Shown: positions 13,101 to 24,400 of the stretch, in pieces
How the letters are laid out: every line of letters starts with the position of its first letter
How positions within the stretch are numbered: position 1 is the stretch's first letter
Assembly: GCF_932526225.1 (NCBI RefSeq)
Contig: NC_064035.1
Coordinates: 20,015,969 to 20,079,968 of the forward strand
DNA from: Nematostella vectensis
Taxonomy: Eukaryota; Cnidaria; Anthozoa; Actiniaria; Edwardsiidae
Direction of reading: 5' to 3'
Length of the DNA: 64,000 nucleotides
Notes under the pieces: model-generated
What the model saw: only the letters and a program-made list of their open reading frames with translations
Databases searched by the model: none
What the model was told of the DNA's origin: nothing
Position numbers and translations under genes: made by a program

Positions 13101-13249
13101 ACATATAACATCCAAGGTAAGACTTGACAAAGACCTCTTAATTACAGAACCCATACATCATGTCTCATGTCTTTTTTTTTACTTTGCAGAGATTTGAAAC
13201 TGTGACATCGCCTATCCCAATATTTGAACAGTATGGGAAAACATACTAA
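7160..13249 (+). CDS. SPATA17: SPATA17-like IQ-motif protein, 13 coding exons
   Basis: Deduced exons: 7160-7257, 7572-7661, 7762-7843, 8338-8388, 8719-8737, 8869-8953, 9835-9904, 9974-10243, 10815-10915, 12115-12162, 12776-12844, 13056-13116 and 13190-13249. All have GT-AG borders and consistent phases, giving 367 aa (the human protein is about 361). The start MATGKKHKNKMATFARL has a second in-frame ATG at codon 11 that matches the usual MATxARL start. Three calmodulin-binding IQ motifs are visible: VKIQSWFRATRVRSYI (47-62), RTIQRHFRGFKGREIY (70-85) and TKIQKVWRGYYTRKYI (106-121). Exon 8 carries the family block ARKTHYLISTHQIPGVYNSP, and exon 9 begins GPFREPQEVW. In vertebrates the protein is linked to spermatogenesis and motile cilia. 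Confidence is high from collinearity with the family. Confidence 0.93.
9393..9542. mobile_element. 150-bp inverted-repeat element in SPATA17 intron 6
   Basis: It is bounded by CAGGGGCGTAGCCAGG and its exact reverse complement CCTGGCTACGCCCCTG, with GGCCC-rich arms between. Such ends recur widely as MITE-type repeats in invertebrate genomes. A sequence of similar style (GGGGGCATGTGCCCCCC) lies at about 15,038-15,062. Confidence 0.65.
10621..10742. mobile_element. 122-bp MITE in SPATA17 intron 8
   Basis: The ends CATAGCTGTCAACTCACCCG and ...GGGTTGACAGCTATG are inverted repeats, with a CCCGCATTTGGCGGG palindrome just inside the left end. No coding capacity. Confidence 0.6.
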
Positions 13250-13350
13250 CTACTGTATGTGGAAAAGAATTGTATAGAGAATGTAAATAGACATGCAGTG
13301 TATTATAGATTGTAAGGTGATGTCCATGTTGGTATAATGCCTTCAGTTTC

Positions 13351-13356
13351 AATAAA
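13351..13356 (+). terminator. polyadenylation signal of SPATA17
   Basis: AATAAA lies 101 bases after the stop codon, followed by a GT/T-rich stretch, as expected for the 3' end of the gene. Confidence 0.6.
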
Positions 13357-13974
13357 GCTGGTCTTCTATCTATTTAAAAAGTTCCCATTTCTAAAAAGGG
13401 TGGGATGCAGGGCTCTATTTTGAAAATGCTGTCTGTGCTTTTTTAGCAAAATTTGAATTGCTGGTTTTATTCAAGAGAGTGGTACACAATAATTCAGTGG
13501 TAAAGCCTTCGCTGCATGAGGACCAGAGTTCAAACCCAGCTCAGGCCAGCTTAGATTTTTTTAAAGGTGTAAAACCTGGCCGTCTACATTGAGGATTGCG
13601 AATCTCTTGTCGCAATACAAATTCTCAACATTTTTTCATTTTTTTTCACCCCATAGTACAGAAACCAACATTAAAGCACCAGAGAGAACATGTCCAACTA
13701 TATATAATTGACAAGCATCTTTTCATTATTATTAGAGAAAAAATATATATAAATCACACTATAAATCACATTATTCATGAATGAATTATCAAGATTTATT
13801 CAATTCAGATCCAACAGAGTCGTTGTAATAAAGATGACAGAGATACATTAGGCAGCTGTGCTGCTGAAACATAACTTACTATGTGCATAATTTATACAAT
13901 TCAAATGAATGAAGATCTTCAATAGAAGAAATGCAGTAATCCCTTTCAACAAAGAGATCAATGCTGGTAATCCA
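13357..13974. other. convergent intergenic region with a tRNA-like fragment
   Basis: It lies between the 3' ends of SPATA17 (plus) and PCGF (minus). At about 13,485-13,550 an A-box-like TTCAGTGGTAAAGCC is followed by a B-box-like GAGTTCAAACCCAGC, suggesting a decayed tRNA-derived SINE; no full cloverleaf can be drawn. A TTTATT at 13,795-13,800 could be the minus-strand poly(A) signal of PCGF. Confidence 0.4.
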
Positions 13975-14375
13975 TGGCATACCTACTGCCGGTGATCCAT
14001 GGCATACCTACTGCCGGTGATCCATGTCACGTGACCACTGCTGTCACATGACCACTGCGGTGATCCCTGTCACATGATCACTGCCGGTGATTCATGTCAC
14101 ATGACTACTGCCGGTGATCCATGTCACATGACCACTGCGGTGATCCCTGTCACATGACCACTGCCGGTGATTCATGTCACATGACTAATGCCGGTGATCC
14201 ATGTTACATGACCACTGCCGGTGATCCGTCACATGACCAATGCTGGTGATTCATGTCACATGACCACTGCCGGTTATTCATGTCACATGACCACTGCCGG
14301 TGATCCATGTCACATGACCACTGCCGGTGATCCATGTCACATGACCACTGCCGGTGATCCATGTCACATGACTAC
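13975..14375. repeat. 27-bp minisatellite at the 3' end of PCGF
   Basis: Tandem units of about 27 bases, consensus GATCCATGTCACATGACCAC plus TGCCGGT, with variants and a few shortened units. Because 27 is a multiple of 3 the array stays open on the plus strand for about 130 codons; this is not a gene. The last unit overlaps the final codons and stop of PCGF. Confidence 0.9.
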
Positions 14376-17300
14376 TGTTGATATTTCTGGTTCCATGTTA
14401 CCAGAAGGTGAGAACTCTCCAGGAAAGAACTTTTCTTGTTTGTCACTCTCGGGGGTATCTGGGCACTCAAAAGTGTCCACCATAGTTGGAATAGTACCAT
14501 TCGCTTCATACTTGGATAAGCTAAGGTCCTGCCTGGGTTCCACCCCAATCCTATCAATGAGAGACTCGTTTGTATGTAAATGCTTATGTGATAGTAGATG
14601 CGGGTCAAGTGTATTTTTAAGGTGAATGTTTTCTTCACATGATGTACTGTTTGGGCCTTCTGATGCATTACTATGATTCCTTGGTACCGCATTTTTTACG
14701 TCACGTGAAGGACTGTGCTGATCACGTAAGGTAGCTTTACGCTCACGTGCTGTTCGTTTCTTTTCACGTGACTTTGTAAACGTATCACGCGCTGAATTCT
14801 TAGATATTTGTGCCATCAAGCGCGTGTTTCCAGAATTCGTCAAAGATGTCCTGGGTATTTTCGAATCCGGATCGTTGTCGTTGTCAATGGCCATGAATAC
14901 ATATTGAAGGTCGATAAAGGACTATAAGACAAAACATTGCTGATTAGAATACTGGAATTGTAAAAAATATACCGTTTTGCCTCACTAACTAGGAGGATTT
15001 GACATTTGCTCTATACAGGGCCGTAACAGGGGGTGGGGCACTGGGGGCATGTGCCCCCCTCCCATACCTCGAGGCCTACCACAGCTTTGATATATCAGGG
15101 GTGAATGACACGATATCTAGATCGAGTGGTAAAATACCTTAGAGTGTAGTCCGTAAATTCCCGCCACTTCTTTCATTGATAAGTGATCGCTCAATATCTC
15201 ATCGCTTCGTACAATCTCGGCCTGCAATAAATTACAAATAAAAGAAACTTCCATATAATAAACAAGTATAAATAACACAGATCTCTGACACTGCATCGGG
15301 CGTGTGAATTCGCAAAGGAAAGTTATCTCTGTGGGTACGGCGAATCAAGCGAGTGTACATTTCTTGTTTAAAAGCCCTAAAAAGCCGAAAAGCGTATTTT
15401 GTTAACCATTACAGTAAAATACACAGTAACAAACTCGTAGGGCTTGGTACCACGCCACTGCCTTGTCGCCGATGATCTGTTGCTGTTGATTTAGAGCCTC
15501 ACCTTGCCGGTATTTGAAAATTCAGCTCAAAAGGCCTTGTTGTTTGACTCACCTCGTGCGAGGGCGGGATGCTGAATTTCATGAGGAAGAATTTTTTTAG
15601 GACGCCAATCGTCATTGTAGATGAACATCTGAGGTACCGCGTTGGAAACACCTGAGTCACAATAAGTGCATTTTAAAGCGTGAAGCCAAGCCATTGCCGT
15701 TGTTGCCAATGTGCATTTTACAGCCATTAGCATAATAAAACTAATACTGATGTATTTATTCATCATAATCGATTTTGTTGGTGGTGGTTGTGTTGCTTTT
15801 GCAAACTATTGCTACAATTTCTACAACTACTTCAGAAGCCCTAAAATACCATTTATAAAAGAAAAGCCTATTTTTTCTCGGATACCCCCTAAAAATACCT
15901 GAGGCCTGATTTTGACCCCTAAAAAATACGACGAGCATCCCTACCAGGTAGACATGGGAAGATAGATAGCTAGATGTTGTTATTTCTGTTTTGTTTTTGT
16001 AGATGCTGTTGGCCATAAAGCAAAAAGAAAAAAAAGAGACAAAACAACTGAGAGAGCACTCCTCGTCTCATTCTTAGTACGACACTCGACAATCGACACT
16101 CGACTCTCGACTCTTACCGGCTGATCTCGCCAGTTCCGCCTTGCTCTGAAATCACAGAAAGTAACACATTACCGTACGTCTTTAGGTCTAAAGGTGTCAA
16201 GGACATGGTTCCCCTTACCCATAATACTCCAGTGTTAGGCACACGGGGTCTTCGATCACGTCGTCTTCATGCTTCTTGTTATTACTATCGCCTTTTACTT
16301 CGTCTTTTGGCTCGACACGTGCTTTTCCAAAGAAAACAAACTATTAAAAAGTAGCGCTAGAGCGTAATATATGGGGCGCTGACCTTCCAACCTTTCCCAT
16401 ATACAGGCGACGCGTACCCAGGGATTGCTGAGGGGGGTTCTTAGTGATAGGTATTATATGGATAAAGGATAATTTTTGGCGGTCCCTCAATAAGAAATCA
16501 CTCACTTTTTTTTGCTACCAGGAGGGTTTGTTGGAGTGAGGAGGCTCGCCCTGTCTACGCGCCTGATCCATTCTATGTAATTTCTCCTTCCTACATATCG
16601 TGATTTTATTTCAAATCAAACATTCTCGCTTATTATCCCCCTCCGCCGTAAGACGCTGCAAAGTCAATGCAATATAAAGTATACGGTTTACTTACTTGGG
16701 TCATTTTCTTGTAATTTTGTTTTGAATTCCTCGCGGTAATTTAGCTCTCCTATAAAAGAAATGATATAGTAAGCTGGAGGGTAAGACACAAGGGTTGGCA
16801 CTCAATGACCGTCTCAAATATGGACGTTATCAAGCCATGGCATGCTCACTTACGTTGATAGAGGCCAGGGACAAGCTTGTACACAATATCCTGCAAAACA
16901 CAGTCAGGCCTAGAGAACAAACCAAACGTGTTATTGAATTTCATGTCCATCCCGAAAAGCTTCAGTTTTGTTTAGTTATAACGTGTAAGATACCGTAATA
17001 TGCACAAGGGGGAAGGGGTTTCCGGGGGCCGTAATTAGACCCAAATTCCTCGGTGATTTGTAAAGAACAGAGATATTGAGACCGTGATTCGTGAAATCGA
17101 TCGTGTTCGTGAACAGTGAATTGAAGAATTTATCTATCATGATTCCAAACCATGACATTTGGTCTTGCTTTATTTGATAAGTTCGTACCCATTTTAAAAA
17201 TGGACTCCATGATTTTTGAAATTGTGAAAAATTGGTCCATGATCCGTGATTGTTACCTCCTGCTGTTAATTCAAAGGGTATATTTATTCACTATCTGTTA

Positions 17301-17883
17301 CCTGATGTTCAGAAAGGGCCTCGTCTTGTGTACTTCCGTGTCGCATACAGGGCAGTGATAGCTCGCCTGTAGCCAGCTGACGATGCAGCTACGACAAACT
17401 GCCGGACAAAAAAAGACGAATTAGGATACGTAACCACGCAACGATCGGACCCCTATCGAGCTCAAATTCGTTGCCCCTACGATACTTTTGTATCCCTTCG
17501 TGACAGATCGGGCTAAGCTCGTTAAGTCTTCGATACTTTTGTATCCCTTCGTGATCTTTCGGAATAAACTCGTTGCCCCTTCGATACTTTTGTATCCCTT
17601 TGTGATCTTTCGGAATAAACTCGTTGCCCCTTCGATACTTTTGTAGTCCCTTCGTGATCTATCTGGATAAGCTCGTTAACCCATCGATACTTTTCTTTTC
17701 CTTCGTGACCTATCGTTTCTCATCGATTTTCTTTTTTGTGGCCGGTTCTTCCCCCTGTTTGAGCCAAATTAACTTACAAGAGTGAAGGCACTCGACTATA
17801 GTGGTCGCGTCCACCAAATATCCCCCGCAAAGCACGCATATGATGTGCGGGTTGAGGTCCTTTAATGCCATCCTACGCAGCAT
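14364..17883 (-). CDS. Polycomb group RING finger protein, 9 coding exons
   Basis: Exons in transcript order: 17883-17778, 17398-17302, 16909-16854, 16749-16696, 16321-16219, 16145-16118, 15651-15553, 15221-15138 and 14921-14364, all GT-AG and in phase, giving 394 aa. A C3HC4 RING has ligands C16, C19, C32, H34, C37, C40, C51 and C54 within [19 protein letters not shown]..., followed by the PCGF hallmark [12 protein letters not shown] (73-84). A RAWUL ubiquitin-like fold (about 132-218) contains [17 protein letters not shown] and [13 protein letters not shown]. Family members partner RING1 in PRC1 to ubiquitinate histone H2A in the nucleus. The tail 219-394 is charged, low-complexity and unrecognised. 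The RING resembles PCGF2/4 and the RAWUL resembles PCGF1, so the subgroup is left open. The start ATG lies just after a likely 5'UTR acceptor (TTCTAG). Confidence 0.92.
17460..17735. repeat. 51-bp tandem repeat in PCGF intron 1
   Basis: Five units marked by GATACTTTTGTATCCC-like cores at 17,481, 17,532, 17,583, 17,634 and 17,686 (period 51-52), each followed by TTCGTGATCTTTCGGA and a CTCGTT motif. Later units are diverged. Confidence 0.85.
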
Positions 17884-20800
17884 CTTTCTGCCGGCTAGAA
17901 GTAGAAATCGAAAAAAAGACATTCATGAAAGTAATAATGATATTTTTCTATTATCGTTTAAAAGATTATTGTGAAACAACGGACATAGTTAACAAAAATT
18001 CACATTTATATCGAAAGCAGACATCCGACTATTCGTTATGAAAAAATACTTTGTCTTCTTCATTGCGCCAGGGTCTTTTAATCTTTCTACGTTTACATAA
18101 TCTGGAACAGGTAAAAAAATGTACTTAACTTATGTCTTTAATGTTTATGTTTTTAACGAAATGGAACAACAAGTTTTGCGTTTTCTGCTGCTGTTTGTTG
18201 TAGATAGAATTGAGTAAAACTGGCCGTCCACTATACGTGTGATAAAGAGAAAAAACAATAAGCCCCTTTAAAATAGTTCACAAGCTTCATGTATCGTGAA
18301 GCAAAAACCTTGATAAGAACATGTTCGTTGTTTTACTGCCTATCGTTAAGAGCTGTTTCCCTTGTCGTAATAGTTTAAGTTACGTAGTTGCGTTCCTTGT
18401 GTTGGTTCCTAAAAAACTATATACGGTTTTTAACGATTAAGTGATTTAAATAGTTCCCCAAGGGATAGACGTCGATTTTTTATTTTAGCGACAGTTTTCT
18501 TCACACGGGAGGGAATTTTGCTTCAAATAAACACCATGTTCCCAATGTCCACGACCTTTCTACTGTCAGGAAACAAAATGTGGTGAAAATTATTACTCGG
18601 GAGTTTCTGTTGAAAGCTACTTACTGGTCACAATCTGAAGTAGAACACTTTACCATTCCCTATACTGTGATATGAAAACAAAGATCTAATTTAGTCCGGG
18701 GTTGTTGTCCGACTATTCCAGAAAATATATCAACTGAAAAGCGAGGCCGGTCTACATTTGGTTGACTAATGGTCGAGGCTACTTTGCAAAACTAGCCTCA
18801 AATTCCTGTCGAAAATCAAGTTTTGTTGAACGAATTATATTCTATGTGATAACCTACACTAAAAGCCTGTTTTGATAAGACTGATCCCCAAACAAAATCG
18901 AGTTTCACTTTAAAAGTATTTGACTACATCGCACATGTAATGTGTACTACAACTCTGACAAATGATACAAAACAAAAATTCACGCACCGAGCCTAAGTGA
19001 AGTCAATATTCAAGCGATGAAATTAACTCAAAATCACTTACTTATCCACATAATAACTATAATATAAGCAAGTTAACCTATTCTACTAACGAGATGGCAA
19101 GCATGGAGACGAAATCTGAAGTGCTAGTGTGAAAACCTACCGTTTTCTAGGAGCAAATCTTGACGAATTTTAAAACCACGGATTGATTGAGCCACACGTT
19201 GCTATTGATTGGAGAGGTCACGTGATACTTCCGTACCAGTCTCCTTGATGTTTAGGTATATTGGCAATACGAAACCATTTGCCTTTAAAGACGATTCCTT
19301 TTTAAAGCAGTAATATCTATCTCATAATCATAATGAAATACTAATGGTACTAATTATTGGCGTCGGAGGGGTAAAGATCTTAAGTTCTCGAATTGTTAGA
19401 CTCTCATAAAAGAAGCCCGAATAAAAAGTCCAAATTGGTTAGTTTATTCTTAATAAACTTGAAAATATTTCAAAGGTATAGATAGGTGCAAGACAAATAC
19501 ATTTTTCAACGTTGTCTTTCAGAGCAGATGAAAGAACTAAACATAAACTAGTCAGGTAAACTGCCTGAACTGTTGTAAATAAATAAGGGCTTTGTTTGAA
19601 ATCTAGCTCATACTTGCAATGACTAAACTTACTCTCCTTTCAAAATAAATGAATAATGTTTAGCTTTTGACTCTTGTATCAAAATTAAGATAATAATGAC
19701 CAGTCCTTGCGATTCCGTTCGTTGCGTTTTGTTTTATTTTTATTTCTCTTGTTCCAAAACCCTAAGCGATCAATTTTTTCAACTCTCGAACATCACAGCT
19801 TCGCCGAGGTCGCGTAACACTGCCCAGACTAGCACTCATAGATACCAAAAAGACACATTAACCCGCGCCAGAGGATTAAGATTGTTTTTTGTTTTTTTGA
19901 CCACAACAAATCACGCCGTAAAAAAGAACCGGAGATGTGTTAGTCACGTTTTTGGTGTAGGTATATTCGGAAGTTGCGATGGCTATTTGAAGCCAGAGAG
20001 AAACAGTTAGTTGTACTAGGTCTTTTTATTGAATATATTCATTGTTATTCTTTGAGACTTTGACTTTGTTTAGGTTAAATACATGGAAATATTTTAGAAT
20101 AGACTTGGTCTTACAGCGTCACTGGTTCGAACCCGTGCGAAAGTCGAAGTGAGGAGTATAAATAGAGAAAGGGAGATGATTTCAAATTCTGATTGGAGAG
20201 CCTCTGATGGTGGATTTTCTTATAATAAAGAGGTTCATTTGTAAGAAAACCTCAAAATAACCATCCACGATCGAACATTTGTTCCGCCTAGCCTACAATC
20301 TATAAAGTAGTCTTAAATCATTCGTTTCTATATTGTAATTTTTGAAAGAGTGACGAGAAATAATAATTTACCTGGTTGTTTTGGGTTGATGCTTATTTGC
20401 TAGCATACGTTTTTTTTTTTTTTTTTTGCAGTCATCACATTCGGGATTATGAACTCAATATCATGGACAATGTAAAGATTGCAAAATTTTATCTATTTTT
20501 TGTTATCCAACCTACTGAAGTGTTTGATGCAAAACATAAAAACATAGAGCCCTCTCCCTCGCAATTAAAATGCCACATATTTGCTCGTTCTTGGCGTAAA
20601 ATCCACCTGACTGCTATCTTTACGGCTTATTTTAGATTTGATATCCTTTAGTGGATTTTCGTGTCTTTTTGAAGATTTTTGTTTCTGGTCATTGAGAGAA
20701 ATCAATCACCATAATTTTCAATGAAAATCACCTGTATTTTGATTCTGTGAACCATATCCTTTTCCTGTTTAAGGAACTAAATATTACTGATAACACTACA

Positions 20801-21423
20801 CTATTTTCCATCAGGCTTTAAACAAAATCCCCAAGGACCACATTCATTACTGCCATTACATCTGGATAAAAGGTCTGGACCTGAATTAAAGGTCAGCTCC
20901 TATACATTTCTAATATAAAAGCTGGTCGAGTCCTAATAAATCTAGCTATCTATCACTAAACTACCCTCGTGCCATGGTGTTACTTATAACCAAATATAGT
21001 TTTATGGGGAACATCGATGAGAGATCTACGAAGAGACGTAGACAAATATCAAATGTAGGTTGTTTCCCAAGAATGACACTTGTTTTATTCATATATGTAT
21101 CCTAATTAACATTATGTATCTATTATTTTATTCTTTTTATTCTTTATCATATTGTTGAGCGTCATATTTTTACACCTATTTATCAAGGTGCAGTTCCCCT
21201 CATTAATTCGAAGCCGTGATTTGATTGGGTGGTTGAGGTCTAGGCAGACATCTCTTGGTACCATCGTTTAGTCTATCTTGGGGCTGTCGTCATAAGCTTC
21301 AAGTAGCGGATCAACCACAGCTTTCATTGTCTTTTTTTGAAGTGTCTTTTGTTCCCCGCCCAGCTGCGGATCGATAAACGCCTCTAACGTGAAGTTTGAT
21401 CTTGCTGTCGTCTTATCGAACAT
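17884..21423. other. intergenic region between PCGF and ABCC, no gene recognised
   Basis: Presumed 5' region of PCGF (minus). A donor-like ACG|GTAGGTTTTC on the minus strand near 19,140 could end a PCGF 5'UTR exon. Near 20,124-20,133 a GGTTCGAACC B-box-like motif suggests a tRNA-derived fragment. A TTTATT around 21,127 could be the minus-strand poly(A) signal of ABCC. Open frames here are short and of unconvincing composition. Confidence 0.4.
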
Positions 21424-24400
21424 TCACTGCTTAGACTGGATCCCTCGACAGTCATCTTGGTAGGAGCGGTACATTCGGTTGAAAAGCCCACCTCTGCGCT
21501 CCAGTAGCTCAGTTGGCGATCCCGTCTCCACCACCTCCCCCCTGTCTAGCACCACTAGCTGGTCACTGTCCATGATCGTAGAGAGGCGATGCGCAATCGT
21601 GATGACTGTGCAGTTACGAAACTCTTCTCTGACCTGAAGTATAAAAAATAACTTATATTAGATAAGGACCTCCAGACGGCTAACAAATGTGTTCGCACTT
21701 GGAGTTCAGTTCCAAATAATTTGCAATGGAAATTATTCTACAGCGGCTTAAAGATTTAAAGAGTTTACAGGGCAAACGTCCGCGTCCGAAATTGACTAAG
21801 AAAGGTGGAGCTTTCACGTCGTTTTTTGTTGAAAAACGGCTGAAATGAAAACACACACCCACACACATCTTCTATTGAATTCGCAATCCATTTCTTTTGT
21901 GTTCTGCCGTCGTCGTCCACGTTGCCGGTCCTAGTTTATAAAGGTTACTATTTTCTTTTTGAGGAACAAAAACACGTCGTGCCCTTTGCTTTTAATGGTC
22001 TATTGCCTTACTGTTCTTTTATATATTCTGCGAAATCGTCGGTCGGGAGGGGAGGGGAGGGGGGTATATGATCGCAGTCTGGTACTTAGTACTGGATAAC
22101 AATATTTGATTACAGTATCTCGGTTGCTTGTTTAAGGCGATGGACATGAATGTGACCAAGTAATGTTAGGGAATGTAAATTGGCGGTCTGATTTTCCCTT
22201 TCATGATGTAGACGCACCTTTGCTTGAATGAGCCGGTCGGTCTGGTAATCCACGTTTGCGGTCGCCTCGTCCATGATTATGATAGAACTCTTCTGCAGCA
22301 ATGCTCGCGCGAGACATATCAATTGACGCTCACCTGCGCTGAAATTACATCCACTCTCGACGACCTGGAAGAAATGGTATTCCATCTTCACCTAATCCAC
22401 CTTTCCCATTCATTCCAATACACCTCACCCAACTAACCCATCCGCCTTGCTTACTTGAAATCAACTTCACCACACCTCGTCCCATCTTCACCGTATCAAC
22501 TCCTCATCCCATCCACATTTCACCTCACCCCACCTTATTTAATCATCACCTCAATCTTACCCCATCCTAACATCATCCTCACCTCACCCTAAACTCAACT
22601 CACCTGACATAGCTTCACTTCCTTCACTTCCCTCATATCGTATGTCATGTCATGTCATGTCATGTCATATCATATAAGAGCATCCCAACCCCCTCTTCTA
22701 GCCCTAACCTTACCTCATAGTACAGCTTTCCAGGAAGACCAGCGACGAGGGCTTTTAAACTGGCGTGCTCTATCGCTTCCCAAAGCTCGTCATCCGTGAA
22801 CTTTTCAAATGGGTCCAAATTCATCCGCAGGGTTCCGCTGAACAGAACAGGGTCCTGGGATATGACAGATATAGCGGACCTTGCACGCTGCACGTTAATG
22901 GAGCCCAAGTCTACGTCATCAACAACTATCGCCCCTGATCCACGTTGAGAAACACAATTAGCGGGACTCTTACCATAAATTATATTTTGGTTTTTTAATC
23001 AGATTGTTAATGGGAAGGCTCTTAAGAGGCTGCCATGTCTTCCTTATCCCTTTAGGCCTTTCGACCAGCCTCCTCTTGTAATTAGAGGAGATTTTATCAC
23101 TTATAAACGTTTTGTTCTCCTGGTTTTCGAGTTTTTTCTACTAAAAAATAAATCCGATCCTAAACTCTGTATTCTGTTGCCTAAAAAGAGTAGTATGGTG
23201 GTGGTTTAAAGCGTCTCCTTATGCCTTCGTCCCGTCCTCGCCCTTCCTTCTCGTAATTTTACATCCCAGCTCTAATGACGGTGACTAACAGCATATGACT
23301 TTTATAATTTAGTGCAACTAAATCATGTAAAAACACTTAAACCGTAATCACAACAATGCATATTGTCCTTACCCTGCGGCTCCGGCATCCGATAAATGGC
23401 TCTCACAAGCGAAGACTTGCCGGCCCCCGTCCTACCGACCACGCCCACCTTCTGTCCGTCCTTGATGTGCACGCTGATCCCCTTGAGCACCTCGTGTCCA
23501 TCGTCATGGTACTTGAAGGTGACGTCATGCAGCACCATCTCCCCCTCATGGGGCCACCCAGCAGGGGGTAGGGTGGGGTTCCCGTAGCCTGGCTCGGAGG
23601 GGAGGTCTGTATAAGCGATGACACGCTCCACGGAGGTCATGTAGTTCTCGACTTCGGAGCATTGGCGCACGCTGACCTGTGAAGTGTCGAATGCCAGTTG
23701 TGCCGCGTAGATCAAGGAGAGCGCTGTCACTCCTGGAGACGCAAGCGATAAAAACGATGAATTTTTATCTTTTATGTGAATATTTAGGGAACAGCCGAGG
23801 AAGTCTCCATAGAAAATACAGGGTTGATTGTCTTGTCTCTAAAAAATGCGCGCGACACTCCTGTGGGACACACGTTGGGAGGAGGCGATGAGTTATAGAA
23901 AAGTAAGAACGGCCCGTTAAACAAGACAGGATTGGTTGTCATTTCTCTAAAAAAAACGTGATGGCTCAGATAGGTCACCTGTACAGGACCCGAAATGATC
24001 CCAGGACCCGAAACGATCCCAAGACCCGAAATGATCCCCAAAAGTCCCCCAACTAATCAACAAAAGCCACATCTTGCAACGGTGGTTAAAGGGTTGTTCG
24101 AGTGCATTACTCAGTGTGCTTTTTTCATTCCGCCATCTTCTCGGCCAAACCGGCTGCCTAAAATGTGTCGGTAAATATTCGCTTATGTGAACACGGATTT
24201 CGTGGTGAAATACACGTTTGGTTGTCAAATAAATATGGATTTTTAGGGATGATGTTTACCGGAAACGAGATTTATATTGTCAGAGTCATGTGTCGGAAAT
24301 GCAAATGTTTAGAGTGTGATGGAAGGTCAACAGTTTGGTTGTTCTGAGCAAGGCTGTGCTATGTTAATGTTGTATTCCTTTCAGTAGCAATTAAAAGTTG

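Noticed and set aside
14221-14625. 134-codon plus-strand frame with repeated DPCHMTTAG
   Set aside because: It is the translation of the 27-bp minisatellite, antisense to the last PCGF exon.
20105-20160. tRNA gene (GGTTCGAACC with upstream A-box-like bases), and the similar one at 13,485-13,550
   Set aside because: No acceptor stem or complete cloverleaf could be paired; probably SINE remnants.
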